From positions 762,709-826,708 of the forward strand of contig CAJNDS010002424.1 of the NCBI GenBank assembly GCA_905221605.1: DNA of 64,000 nucleotides, in the 5' to 3' direction. Every line of letters starts with the position of its first letter. Position 1 is the first letter of the stretch. Positions 23,587-34,212 of the stretch are shown here, piece by piece. This DNA is from Symbiodinium natans (lineage: Eukaryota > Sar > Dinophyceae > Suessiales > Symbiodiniaceae). The notes under the pieces are model-generated. The model was not told the origin of the DNA. It saw only the letters and a program-made list of their open reading frames with translations, and did not search any database. A program made the translations under genes and the position numbers.

Positions 23587-25716
23587 CACATATACATATA
23601 TACATGCATACATATGCAGGGCCAGCAGCAACAGGAGTAACAGCAGTGCATGTCATCCGCCATTGCAAGTCTGGTGCGTCGTGCCCTTGAAGTGTGCATG
23701 TGGGGTCAAGGAGACCGTGGAAGCAAGTACTACCCTAAACCCTAAACCCTAAACCCTAAACCCTAAACCCTAAACCCTAAACCCTAGACCCTAAACCCTA
23801 AACCCTAAACCCTAAACCCTAAACCACCTGAGCTCTGAAGCGGTTGCAAGGCGCGAAAGATGGGCTACAAGGCAGGGGCCCCAGGGGTAGCCCCTTTGCG
23901 CCACGGAAAGCGAGCCTTCGTGAAGTGCCCGCTGGAAGTTGGGGCGACTTGGAGAGCCGCAGAGCTGGGGCTTAGGGTTTAGGGTTTAGGGTTTAGGGTT
24001 TAGGGTTTCGGGTTTCGGGTTTCGGGTTTCCCTTAGTGCCCTCCAGCCGGGCCTTGCGAGCCGGAAGCCAGAAGCATCCGCCTGCCTTAGGCCAAGCAGG
24101 GCTACTGCATCTACCGCGTTCGCGTGAAGCGCGGCGACCGCAAGAAGCGAGTTGCCAAGGCTTTGTGGGGGTTTTGGGTTTAGGGTTCAGGGTTGAGGGT
24201 CGAGGGTTTGGGGGGTTTAGGGTTTAGGGGGCCGTTGTGTGACGTAGGAGGGGGTACCATGCAGGGTGCAGAGGAATCTTCTCATCGCGTAGACGGTTGG
24301 CTGCTGCTCACTTTTTGTTGCGCGACCGGGCCCCGTTCTGACTGCAGGGCATCGTGTATGGCAAGCCTGTGAACCAGGGCATCAACAAGTGGAAGGCGCG
24401 CAGAAGCATATGTTGATGCCAAGAAAAGTGATAGGCTCTCAGGCTAGCATGAGGAGGCACACGAACCTGCAAGCCGAACAGAATAGGTGCGACCTATTCT
24501 CGGGCAGAATACGCGTATTTGAGCCCCGGTCGGTAGGGCAGCAATACCCCAGGTTTGCACAATTATGCACAGCCATGGCATTGTGAGGCAGTCCGGAATC
24601 TCCGCAACATTGCGGAGGAGCGTGTGGGCCGGAAGTGCGGGAGCTTGCGGGTGCTGAACTCCTACTGGGCATCCTGCCGGCAGTTACGGCAGTGCACTTG
24701 AAAATCCTTGATACTTTGCTTGCAGTGCTTTTGCCCTGCAAAGCTCTGCACAGAACTTAAGAACCTTAATCATGTGCGGCAAGTGCAAAGAATGTGCCTC
24801 TGAGGTAGCCCAGGATGCAGTGCACAAGTGGTTTGAGGCACGCCGCGGGTCGGGGCGCTAAGCCTCAAGAGACCTGCACCATAGATAGGTATACATTTGT
24901 ATGTATATACACAAATACCATTGTACATTGTATGTTTTGGTGTTTGATGTAGCATACACTATATGTAAGTTAGAAAAGTATAGTCAAGTAAAGACATATA
25001 TACATGAGTGAGAACATGGTGAAGGTGGTCATGGTGGATCCTTTCCACAAGACGGTCCGCGATGATCCACGCATCAACTGGATCTGCAAGCCAGCCAGGG
25101 GCTCGATGCTTATGTGGTTCTTGTGGATCCATATGAAACAGGGTTTATTTTACTGTTATGGTTGGGAGACAAGGAATAGAAACCCTACTTTATATCCTAA
25201 ACCCTGAGCCCGAAGCCCGCCTTGCCAGAGCTTGGCTTGTGCCAGGGATCCTTGATAGTTAAAGCCCGCAGGTGATGAAGCACCGCGAGCTGCGTGGTCT
25301 CACGGCCGCCGGCAAGAAGGACGATGTTTAGGGTTTTAGGTAAACACTAAATCTCAAGGTCCCAAGTGATACATGGTGCTCAAGAATTATTGTGCCATGA
25401 CTTCACTTACTCCCCTTTCTTTGAAAGAGAGGCCCGCGGCCTGCTCAAGAAGGGCAAGCGCGCCACCAAGCTCCGCCCCTCCTACCGCGCCGCCTACCGC
25501 CGCCACTCCCTCATGCGCCTGCGCTCGAGCCTCAGGGACCTCTTGCTTCGAACTGTCCCCCTGGTTCTTAGTCGGGAATGAGGGAAGTTAGGGCCCTATA
25601 TGTACTCTTTAGGGGATGATATAGGGTACCTCACTCATTTCCAGCCAGTTGTGTGTTTCGCTTCGCCAGCAAGTCAGTATCCAATCGAATATCCCCACCA
25701 AGGCCGCTACCGCTGA
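22843..25716 (+). CDS. RPL15: 60S ribosomal protein eL15 (RPL15), complete, 12 exons
   Basis: eL15 is a core protein of the large cytosolic ribosomal subunit. Exons: 22843-22876, 22982-23033, 23260-23314, 23851-23871, 24091-24159, 24348-24395, 24588-24668, 24805-24837, 25025-25093, 25272-25319, 25432-25522, 25703-25716. They sum to 615 nt, 204 residues plus TGA, exactly the usual eukaryotic length. Recognisable stretches are [103 protein letters not shown] and the C-terminal RLRRYR. Ten introns begin GC and one (after 25319) begins GA. All end AG and every following exon begins G. Exons 4 and 12 are only 21 and 14 nt long. Several introns hold telomere-like arrays or microsatellites, and the last holds a family 3 palindrome. 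No frame defect, so the gene looks functional. Confidence 0.97.
23136..23240 (-). repeat. Telomere-like CCCTAAA/CCCTGAA array in eL15 intron 2
   Basis: About 15 units with blocks of CCCTGAA between blocks of CCCTAAA, ending about 20 bp before the acceptor of exon 3. Confidence 0.93.
23320..23610. repeat. (ATGT)n and (AT)n microsatellites in eL15 intron 3
   Basis: A pure TATG/ATGT run of about 110 bp at 23340-23452 is flanked by AT tracts. A second AT tract covers 23555-23605. Confidence 0.97.
23731..23826 (-). repeat. Telomere-like CCCTAAA array in eL15 intron 3
   Basis: About 13 near-perfect heptamers, ending about 25 bp before the 21-nt exon 4. Confidence 0.95.
23968..24235 (+). repeat. 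TTTAGGG arrays in eL15 introns 4 and 5
   Basis: TTTAGGG/TTTCGGG units at 23968-24030 and further TTTAGGG-like units at 24168-24235 flank exon 5. They are in the opposite orientation to the arrays in introns 2 and 3 of the same gene. Confidence 0.88.
25562..25647. mobile_element. Family 3 palindromic element, copy 3a (eL15 intron 11)
   Basis: The left end TGGTTCTTAGTCGGGAATGAGG matches copy 3b. The core is GGGCCCTATA plus CTTTAGGGG. The right end (ACCTCACTCATTTCCAGCC) is decayed. It lies wholly inside the GC-AG intron 25523-25702, so here it is an insertion into an older intron. Confidence 0.6.
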
Positions 25717-26314
25717 GCGAAGACGCGAAGACGACACAGCACTCACTTGGCGCAGTTCTCCTCACTGCCAGTCCGTGTGGTGCCACAAGTTCCATCTTTC
25801 TATTCAGATCGCACTCAACTTCTACACACGGCAGTGTGTTTCCCATCCTACTTGTGGCACTTGGGTGTGCTGGAAGTGATCGCTGAGACTCGCAGAGTCT
25901 TTGTATAGGCAGGACGTGCCAAGAGGGGGCCGCGTCACCAGTCATGATTGCTGGCAGTCTCTGGAAGAAATGTGGGAACCACGCCCCCCTTCAAGTCCAG
26001 AAGTTCATGAAAGGCCCAGAGGTCCTGGAGTCTGTGTTGAGTTCCGCCTTTTTTTTGCTCCGTGTGTTTGCTCAGAGCAGGGTTTCAGCACCCACTGAGT
26101 GCAAAAAGTGTGTCCAGCCAACCAGGGCCCTGGCAGACCTAACGACTGAGGTTTAAAAATGAGTCCTGAAGCCCCAATCCTTAAGCCTCAGCTCCTGGGC
26201 CCTTTTTGCCCCCCAACCCCTAAACCCGGAACCCTCCTTAAGCCCCCTAATCCCCCCCCAACCCCCCTAAACCCCTAGGCCCTCTTCTTACGGTTTGTAG
26301 CGCCTCTTTGAGCC

Positions 26315-26868
26315 ATGGGCTGCAGCTTCTCGCAGACCACTGCTCCGGTGCTTCCGGAAAGCCTGCCGGAAGGCCAGGGGGTTTTGGGGGGGTTTTGGGG
26401 GGCTTTAGGGTTTTTGGGGTTTAGGGGTGGTTTGGGATTGTGCTGCTTATGCCCTATTGCAAGACGACGCCCTGGGATAGTCGGAGTTGGCTGTTGCTTG
26501 TCAGAAGTAGCAGTGGAAGTTCGTAGAGGATTGCAGGGTCCAGCACTTTCATTGTGCTCTAACTACACCCAACTTGATGAGGCTTTGCTGAACCGGTGGT
26601 CACGTTGCCTGGCACGCTGCTGTATGTGTCATCCGCTCACCCAGAAGCCAGCAGCTCAGTCGCTTGTTGTTGGGTCCTTGCCCCTTCTACTTCTGAGGAT
26701 GGCACAAGACAAACAGAAGCCAACTCATGGCCTACTGTACCTCCCACTCATTGCCTGTCCCCGAGGTGCAGCGCCGATTTTCTTTCCAGCACGAGCTTCC
26801 ACAGCCAAGCAGAGCTCTACCCGGATCGAACTGTGTTTGCCGATGTTTTCTGTGAGAGTCTTTGCTGA
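26315..26868 (+). CDS. Unknown protein with an MGCSFSQ N-terminus
   Basis: ATG at 26315 opens [19 protein letters not shown] before a GC donor at about 26373. Glycine-2 followed by Cys-3 is the kind of terminus that can be myristoylated and palmitoylated, which would place it at a membrane (inference). A telomere-rich intron follows. A later open segment, about 26590-26868, ends AELYPDRTVFADVFCESLC before TGA. I could not fix the joining splice sites. Confidence 0.4.
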
Positions 26869-27108
26869 GTAAGGCTGCAAGAGAGCGCGCAAGCTTCAGC
26901 CATTGCAGGGCTTCTGTGATAAGGTGTAACTGTGAGGGCCAGGGGTCATGCCGGGTGCGGAAGGAGCCGTCGATGAAAGTCTACTCCCGATCAGTTCTGC
27001 AAGCGTCGTCGTTTCGCTGAATGAGCTGCCGCGTGTGACTCGCAAGCAGTGTTGAGGCCTTGAAGCACTTTCTCTAGCATTTTCTATGTTGGTGGTAATG
27101 AGGTGGCG

Positions 27109-27537
27109 ATGGCGGCATTAGCACCGTCAGAGACCGACCCCGCGGCATTGTCGCAGCCAGCCAAGCTGGAACAAGCGACATCTGCAAATCCAGAATTCGC
27201 TTCGGAGCCACGGATTGCCGTCCTTGCCAGTTCCCAGCCGTCGCAAGCCCTACCGGAATTCACGCCTCCTGCCGATTCCATGTCACCAAGCCATCGAGGG
27301 ACATGGCCGGAATCAACTCCCTTAAGGGATTCGCAGTTGGAGCTGCTGGATGCCCCGGTGCGCATATTAGCAAGATTTTTCTGGATCAAGGGTTTCGTCA
27401 ACTGCCGAGTTCTGGCCTGGCTACTTAACGAACCAAAGCAACCGGGTATGTTCCGCTATGTCTGTGTGGCTGAGGAAGGGTCTCGTACCTCTTATCATGT
27501 CCTAACCTGTGATGAAACATCCCCAATGTCACCGTAA
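27109..27537 (+). CDS. Unknown 142-residue protein, intronless ORF
   Basis: ATG at 27109 to TAA at 27535. The first 80 residues are Ala/Pro/Ser-rich and probably disordered. The C-terminal part looks folded: ILARFFWIKGFVNCRVLAWL, then FRYVCVAEEGSRTSYHVLTC. No signal peptide is evident and no family is recognised. The C-terminus could continue through splicing. Confidence 0.45.
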   Translation: MAALAPSETDPAALSQPAKLEQATSANPEFASEPRIAVLASSQPSQALPEFTPPADSMSPSHRGTWPESTPLRDSQLELLDAPVRILARFFWIKGFVNCRVLAWLLNEPKQPGMFRYVCVAEEGSRTSYHVLTCDETSPMSP

Positions 27538-27687
27538 GACCGTAAGGCTGCAGCTGCCCCGCGTGCTCAGCGGGCCATGTCGGCCCACCACTCGTCGCGC
27601 CAGCTCCCGGGTGCAGAAAGGGCCATAGGAAGAATTCTCAGATACTGACTGTCTTTCAGCTGCAAACTTACGCAAATGAAAACAAAT

Positions 27688-27859
27688 GGGGTTGCCATAA
27701 TAAGGGACCTCCCAATATAGACCCCAAATAGTAGGATCCCCTTATAATGAGGACCCCAAGAAGGTACCCCTAATACCCTAAGCCCTAAACCCTAAACCCT
27801 AAACCCTAAACCCTAAACCCTAAACCCTAAACCCTAAACCCCCAATATCGTAAATCCCC
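27688..27859. mobile_element. Family 1 element 1c with a telomere-like array inside its right arm
   Basis: The left arm GGGGTTGCCATAATAAGGG, the core AGTAGGATCCCC and the start of the right arm GGTACCCCTAATA are followed by about nine CCCTAAA units (27775-27842). The remainder of the arm, CCAATATCGTAAATCCCC, then follows. The array therefore interrupts the arm. Confidence 0.7.
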
Positions 27860-27896
27860 AAGTCTACTCCGTATGACCGCCCCTGATTTTCTGAGG

Positions 27897-28210
27897 CTTC
27901 AGCTCGAGGCAGATGCAGCGGAAGCTCAGGCCCGATGCAGTTTAGGGTTTAGGGTTTAGGGTTTAGGGTTTAGGTTTAGGGTTTAGGGTTTAGGGTTTAG
28001 GGTTTAGGGTTTAGGGTTTAGGGTTTAGGGTTTAGGGTTTAGGGTTTAGGGTTTAGGGGTTTAGGGTTCCACGCTGCTTCTGACAGGTTTTGTGGGGGTG
28101 GGGGGGTGGGGGGGGCCGGGCGCCTGAAGCCAAGGAATCCAAGGAGGAGGCGGCCGTCGAAGTCGAAGCCTTCGAGGAGCTTCTTGCCTTGAAGCCCGAA
28201 GCTCCCACCT
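27897..28210 (+). CDS. Two 3' exons of an unknown acidic protein
   Basis: A short exon at about 27902-27934 reads LQLEADAAEAQ and ends before GC. The terminal exon, about 28121-28210, reads KESKEEAAVEVEAFEELLAL, then KPEAPT and TAA. A long TTTAGGG array (27938-28066) fills the intron. They may continue the gene at 26.3 or 27.1 kb. Confidence 0.4.
27938..28066 (+). repeat. Telomere-like TTTAGGG array, about 18 units
   Basis: Nearly pure heptamers directly after the GC donor of the exon at about 27902-27934. Confidence 0.97.
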
Positions 28211-28221
28211 AAACCCCAAGA

Positions 28222-28490
28222 CCTAGACCCTAAACCCTAAACCCTAAACCCTAAACCCTAAATCCCCCCAAACACCCTAAACTCACATGTCGGGGCTTCT
28301 GGGACCCTGGTGAGGACCATGGGGATGCCGCAGCCGCCAGGCCGGCGGCCTCACGGTTTCCTGTGTCGGAAGGGAAGAGGGGCTCCCAAGAAGCCCCGGT
28401 AGGGTGTAGGGTTTAGGGTTTAGGGATTAGGGTTTAGGGTTTAGGGTTTAGGGTAAAAGGGTCTAGGGTTTAGGGTTTAGGGTTTAGGGG
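28222..28490. repeat. Opposed telomere-like arrays
   Basis: CCCTAAA units at 28222-28265 and TTTAGGG units at 28398-28490 face opposite ways across about 130 bp. That spacer includes a possible exon (SRFPVSEGKRG near 28350), which is weak. Confidence 0.9.
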
Positions 28491-28499
28491 TCGAGAGCA

Positions 28500-29640
28500 C
28501 AGGCCTTTTTTTGGCCGCCCTTGTTTGACCGCAGTTCTCTGCAGGCTGCAGGATATGCTCATGGCCAAGTGGGAGGCCGAACCCTTGATCTACGTTGGCC
28601 TCGGCGTGTGCAACTTTCCACCACCCCTACCCCCGACCAGCTTTCCATGTTGAACTTGAGATACATGGGCAGCTGCAACTGGATCAGCAGAGTGTTCCAT
28701 TTTGGACATGAGTCATGAGTCATGTCGCTGGTAAAATCGCGAGCCAAAGAAGTGCCAGGCCGAATCCTTGATCTACCGCATCACGAGCAAGGACCATGGA
28801 GGGTTGAGACGGCAGAACTCGTGTATTGGCTAGCGGCTGACTGTGCCCACCTGGTGTTGTTTTGGCCTCTGACTCCTGCCCCAAGCTCAAGCCTGCTGGG
28901 ACCCTAAGGATAGGAGCATGCGACCGCTGCCAGGAGATCCAGGCTCGCCTGCCTCCCTCGCCTTCCACCACCATTCGCCGCGAAAACACGCTGGTAGCCG
29001 CTCTGACGCAAGCCGGATGTAGAGAAAAGAGTTGTGAACATGGTCAAAATGGTTTGGAAGGTTGGTAAGACCCTCCCGAGCCTCGAGCCCGGGAGGAGCG
29101 AAGGCGGCCCCTCGAAAATGCTCCTTGCGAGGGCAACCATAGGAACCCTAACGTATGCAAAAGTCTGCAAACGTCTGCAACATCCCTGAAAATTCCCAGA
29201 AAGTTCCGTCAGGCTGCCCCACTGCGGCCGCCACGGCGTAGCCGTTGTGGGCAAGGCGCCGCTTGCAGGAGTCTAGGGATGTCTCAAGGTGTACTGTGAA
29301 TCCAGATTTTTCTCTCATCTTGTCCCCCTGCCCGGAATGTTGGAATGCTGCAAGCTTGGAGGAGTTTGGGCTGTTGGGCCTCCATACTCTATAGTGTAGC
29401 CAGCGAGTGCTCGCGGCCACCTGCCTTGTGACAACTGCTTGCCTTCATCTGTCTTGCTTGGCCAGCCACCGCAGTGGATGGCTTGAACGTAGAAATTCTC
29501 AGGTGCTTGGTCCTTTGGGGCTCGAGGGCGTGGAGGCAACGTGACGCTGAAGGCCTGCACGAATCCTGCAAAGTGGGGTTGCACATGGATGCCCGATCGC
29601 CTCATGCGTGAGAATCACATTCCGGCCTTTCAGCCCTAAA
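28500..29640. other. Unassigned stretch with weak exon signals
   Basis: Two near-duplicate words (GAGGCCGAACCCTTGATCTAC at about 28572 and CAGGCCGAATCCTTGATCTAC at about 28759) suggest a small local duplication. Open frames on both strands are short and mutually exclusive. I cannot choose a gene model. Confidence 0.35.
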
Positions 29641-29914
29641 CCCTAAACCCTTGTGAAAACCCTAAACAGACTACGGCTTCTTAGACACTGACAGATTGCT
29701 GAGTGTTGTATTGTTACTTCAAGACTTCAAAGCCCCAGAGCCCATAAAAGCCGAAAGCTGAAGAGTCTCAGAAGTGATTCATGAGTACAAGGCCCGCGCC
29801 TGCCTTGCACCTCCCACATCTGCAGGCGCGGTATCAGTGCAGCTGGTAATCTTCAGCCTTGTCCTCCACTTTTGCTTCAAACTCTGTAACTTGTACGCTA
29901 TAATCTATATCTGC

Positions 29915-30075
29915 ATCTATATCTATATCTATATCTATATCTATATATATATATCTATATCTATATCTATATCTATATCTATATCTATATCTATATCTAT
30001 ATCTATATCTATATCTATATCTATATCTATATCTATCTATATCTATATCTATATATATATATATATATATATTTA
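29915..30075. repeat. (ATATCT)n microsatellite
   Basis: Long near-perfect CTATAT/ATATCT run ending in (AT)n. Confidence 0.97.
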
Positions 30076-30129
30076 TCAGTATACAGTACATATCACATCT
30101 ACATTATGTATGACAATTCTGAGCCGTGA

Positions 30130-30465
30130 AGGCGACAGCCAGTCCATGGCCGACCGGGCTCTGGCGCTGCGTGTGCAGCGGTTCCCTGGTTGCAGGAGGT
30201 TCTTGGGCCGAGCCGTGCAGCAGCTGTATTCCCTAGCCTTGGCTCTTCTGGATGGTTCTTAGTAGGGGAATGAGGGGTTTCAGGGCCCTAGACTCTCCCT
30301 TAAAGGGTATATATGGGACGCTCATTCCCTCATTCCCTACTAAGAACCAGGGGTCCTGATGAGACTCTACTCGACATGACATTTTCGATTCTTGGCAGCA
30401 GCCAGGACAGACTCCATGCTGCCTTGCTCACCAGCTGCTTGGTAAAACTGGCTGGTTCTTCGGAG
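30130..30465 (+). CDS. Exons of an unknown protein around palindrome 3b
   Basis: The left segment, about 30130-30253, reads [20 protein letters not shown], then [14 protein letters not shown]. The right segment, 30350-30465, reads [20 protein letters not shown], then [14 protein letters not shown]. Family 3 copies begin exactly at the end of each segment (30253 and 30463). Removing 95 bp of copy 3b joins the frames, but a GC-AG intron with wider limits would too. Confidence 0.42.
30253..30349. mobile_element. Family 3 palindromic element, copy 3b (type copy)
   Basis: TGGTTCTTAGTAGGG at the left pairs almost perfectly with CCCTACTAAGAACCA at the right, with AATGAGG/CCTCATT next inside. The core GGGCCCTAGACTCTCCCTTAAAGGG is partly palindromic. 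There is no coding capacity. Confidence 0.8.
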
Positions 30466-30540
30466 GGAATGAGGGAATTAGGACCCTTTTTTGTCCCTTA
30501 AAGGTATACGTGGGGCCCTCATGCCCTAAAAAGGTGATGG
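30463..30540. mobile_element. Family 3 palindromic element, copy 3c (right end decayed)
   Basis: The left end TGGTTCTTCGGAGGGAATGAGG and the core TCCCTTAAAGGTATACGTGGGG match 3b. The right terminal repeat is degraded. It lies only about 115 bp from copy 3b. Confidence 0.6.
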
Positions 30541-30599
30541 GCTGTTGGTCCCTCTTCTTGGGCAAACTTTGGTCCCGGCTCTGTAAGCCCCTAAGCCCC

Positions 30600-30960
30600 G
30601 AACCCAGAGGTGAAACCCCCTTAGCCGTAAACCCTAAACCCTAAGCCCCAAACCCCAAACCCCAAACCCCAAACCCTAAACCCTAAACCCTAAACCCCCC
30701 TAAACCCGAAACCCCGAAACCCTAAACCCTAAACCCTAAACCCCAAACCCTAAACCCTCTTTGTCACGGAGTGTAGGCGCATGGCTCCTCGGCGCGCTCT
30801 CCCGCCTCAGGGTCCTGTGACTTTCAGGACGAAGGGTTGAAACTTAGGGCCTGAACCCTAAACCCCAAACCCGAACCTTAAGTAGGGTTTAGGGTTTAGG
30901 GTTTGGGGTTTAGGGTTTAGGGTTTGCAGTTCAGGGTTCAGGGTTCAGCGGGTTGACAGT
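30600..30960. repeat. Mixed telomere-like arrays in both orientations
   Basis: CCCTAAA/CCCCAAA units at 30600-30765 and TTTAGGG/TTCAGGG at 30885-30950, with about 120 bp between them. Downstream to 31520 I see no clear exon. Confidence 0.85.
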
Positions 30961-31524
30961 CCCTGCAGGATGTGCTGTCGGACGACTCTCTCAGCGAAGA
31001 GCGTGGAAACGTTTCGGATTCCTTCTTGCAAGATGTTTTGTCACCGCTTGTGTCTTAGATCAGCAGGCATACTTGAGAACAAGAAGTGATGCAATCATGC
31101 ACGCAGACTGAGCTCTTGATGCCTGTCTCGAGTATCGCCCGCGCTGTCTGACCACGCAGCGTTGCATTGAAATATCTTTCAATCGCTGGTGTGGTATTTG
31201 CACGCATCCGTCGGCATCTTCAGAATTTGCGCCGTACCTTGGCCAGACTGTGACAATGTGTCAGGACATGACATCAGCCTGGAAAGCAAAGTGCTGGTAG
31301 CCAGTATAGCTACTTTCATTCTGGCCTTCTTGCACCCATCGCAGTTTGAAGCCCTTCTGTAACCAGAAGGGCAGCTCTGCACCACCGGAAGCTGGTAGCG
31401 AAAGCTAGCGAAGGTCGAGCCTGAGCGTAAACGCTCGAGAGCTGCACCCAGAGTGGGGCCCCAGGCTTCACTGAAGCCTTGCGCAGGCAAGCTACGCCCA
31501 AGATCCTAAATCAGCAAATCAAGC

Positions 31525-31625
31525 CCTAAACCCTAAACCCTAAACCCTAAACCCTAAACCCTAAACCCTAAACCCTAAACCCTAAACCCTAAACCCTAAA
31601 CCCTAAACCCTAAACCCTAAACCCG
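31525..31625 (-). repeat. Telomere-like CCCTAAA array, about 14 units
   Basis: Pure heptamers upstream of paralogue copy 1. Confidence 0.96.
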
Positions 31626-31984
31626 ACACCTCGCTAATTCGCCAGATGCTTCTTTCTTGGAGCTCTCCAGGCTATGCCAAAGCCAAGGGTTCATATCCTG
31701 ATAGCAAATATATATGGTGCAGTGCGGCAGAAGCCCATGTCCTATCACGTTCTCCTGCTCCTGGAGTTACAATTCCTGCAGGGCTTCTCTCCCCGCTGCC
31801 GAGGAAGGACTTCTAACAAAATGCCCGGACTGTTTTGCCAGGAAAAGTGAGCCGGCTTTAGTTTATCCCGCTCTGGTTCAGAACCGGTCATGCATCCTTG
31901 TGCACCATGGCAGAAGTCTGCAGTGGTCCAGCATGGTCCAGCCTCGTGAAGTTTGCAGCTGCTGGGGCTTATACCTTTCTGGAC

Positions 31985-34200
31985 TCTCCGCCGCCTGCGC
32001 CTTCCCGCTGCGACGCTCTGGAGATGTCGATGTTTGCCGTCCTGCCCTCAGTTGCTGTCCAGAGCTGAGTGGGGTTAGGGTTTAGGGTTTAGGGTTTACG
32101 GTTTAGGGTGTAGGGTGCGAACATGCCACGACCTGCCAGAGGTGCTGTGCCTCGGACTTGTGGTCCGTGCTTCTGCATGGGCCCGCGCGTCCCTGACGGT
32201 CACCGGGGAGGTGCACTCAACGTCTTGTCAGCTCGAGGTTGGCTTCGTGGCGGTTTCCAGTACTTATTTTTTTTGCCCCGTGCAGGAGCTCCTGGACCAG
32301 ACTTTCCAGGACTTGGGGATATTATATTATACTACATTATATTATATTATATCCTATATAATATACAGCTTAGATTATATATGTTAAAACGATGAAGAAA
32401 TGTATGTATAGATTCTGTTGCGGGGGCTCTCATGGTGCGGCCGGCTCGCTTCCAGGAGTACACAGACGACCTCAAGGAGTCTGTTCCGCTTTTGGGTGAA
32501 CTCCAGCTGCTGGGTCCGCATGTGCAGATATTGGGGTTTACGAAAATAAGGGGGGGGGCCCCTAATAGTATTATTGCAACTATTAGTAGTACTACGTTTA
32601 TTACTATTATTGCTAGTATTACTATTATTACTATTATTACTATTATTACTATTATTACTATTATTACTATTATTACTATTATTACTATTATTACTATTAT
32701 TACTATTATTACTATTATTACTATTATTATTACTATTATTACTATTATTACTATTATTACTATTATTACTATTCTTATTACTATTAAAATTATTTCTATT
32801 CTGACTATTCTTACTATTACTACTAATATAGGCGCCCAAATAGTGGCCCCAAATTTCGGAAAGCCCCATATTGGTACATGCTCTTCCCCAAGACAGCTGC
32901 CAACCTCCGTCCCGCCCCGCCAGCAAGCAAAGCGAAGCGACACTTGGCAAGCTGAGGCTTATGGGAAGCTGCTGTGGCGAGAACGAAGGCAACTGGGTGT
33001 TGAGTCGTGGGGGTTGGGTGAAGCAGGTTCATGCTCTGTGTGTTGCTCTTCAGGGCTTGAAGGCGAGATAAGCCCCTGTCGCTGGCGACGGCAGGTGCCG
33101 CGCTGGAAGTGCAGAATGGCATCAACACCAACACGATCTATGGAAAAACAAAGGACATTGCCAGCACGATCTTCAAAGATTCTGGTTGCAGCCCCGTCGA
33201 GAGTAAGCACATGAAGAAGACGGGTGAGCCAGGCTGCACCTACTTCAGCATCTTCGAGAACGAGGACCATGCCGAGAACACGTATGCTGCCAACTGCGTG
33301 CCGGCGACCGTGTGCAAGGAGGACGTGGTGGGCATGACTAAAGGCCTGGTTGCAACCTACGGCGTGGTCATGCAGATTCTGCAGCCCAACCTTGGTTCGC
33401 TGGCCTGGATTGGAGAAGGCACCACGCAGGACTGCTACGCCGGCATGAACAAGATCAACGAGGGCCGGCTGGATGAGGTGATGGTCAAGACGCCTATCAA
33501 GGTGGGCCCCATTGTCCTGGGCTTTGAGGAGAAGCTGTCCTTTGAAGGCCTGAACAAGGTCAGTGCCATGGATTCCTTGAAGCAGTGCAAGGACTGCTCC
33601 CGTGTTGTGGGGTTGGTCTGTTCACTGGCGATCTAGTCCAGCCCCAGACGCACCGCCCCAAAGCACTCGTCACATTTCTGTGAGGATGACGGGTCTGTTG
33701 GATACCTCTATGTCCACAAGAACTTGTACTGGTCAGAAGAGAAGAGCGCCGTCGACCTCGAGGACTGGGTATGTTCTGATGGCAGCTGGGTTTGAATGGG
33801 AGATAGCTTTTTGACCTGCCAGGCCTTCACCAAGTTCAAGCAGGATAAGGAAGAGATGAAGAAGGAGCAGAAGAGGCAGCAACAAATGTGCCTTGACTGC
33901 CATGGTTGGGGATTCTGGAAGGCCAAGATCGGGAGGAGGCGGTGATTGACCTTCGTGATGGAATCGCGCCAGTGCCCAGGAAGGCGATCGAGGAAGCTCT
34001 GTCGAACAAGAACAAGAAGTCGGCGGAGGAAACGCTGGAGAAGGCTGGCGTTGAGAACAGTCCGTCGCTTTCTTGTTGTTTGGTGTTCGATTTCCGGACC
34101 CGCGAAGGCGGGTGCTGCGCCTGAGCCAGTGAAGAAGATGAAGGAGGGAGCCCGCACCTTATTCAACAGACCAAGCTCTGTTGCCAATTCGGTACACTAG
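31985..34200 (+). CDS. Unknown multi-exon gene, paralogue copy 1
   Basis: It matches the gene at 56.65-59.1 kb exon by exon. Exon 32142-32210 reads VLCLGLVVRASAWARASLTV and has a GT donor. Next come ELLDQTFQ before a GA donor (about 32287) and EYTDDLK at about 32457. The main exon, about 33092-33610, contains INTNTIYG, GCTYFSIFENEDHAENTYAA, KEDVVGMTKGLVATYGVV, LGSLAWIGEG and QCKDCSRVVG. Exon 33684-33766 contains VGYLYVHKNLYWSEEKSAVD, with a GA donor. The exon from about 33823 is a charged helix (KFKQDKEEMKKEQKRQQQ) plus CLDC. The tail reads PVPRKAIEEALSNKNKKSAE and ends at a TAG at 34198. The frame near 33900-33925 needs a jump, so there may be a frameshift. Several conserved cysteines suggest a lumenal or secreted part, but I recognise no family. 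Confidence 0.6.
32533..32867. mobile_element. Family 1 element 1l with a giant microsatellite centre
   Basis: The left arm GGGGTTTACGAAAATAAGGGG and the right arm (ending TTTCGGAAAGCCCC) are family 1. Between CCCCTAATAGTA and TACTAATATAGG sits a run of about 200 bp of ATTATTACT repeats. The left end follows directly on an exon whose paralogue in copy 2 ends at the same codon region. Confidence 0.7.
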
Positions 34201-34212
34201 GAGATCGCCACA

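Noticed and set aside
28745-28800. Short match to ribosomal protein eS21 (KCQAESLIYRITSKDHG)
   Set aside because: Only about 17 residues resemble it, with a shifted spacing. None of the rest of eS21 is found nearby, and another frame is equally open.
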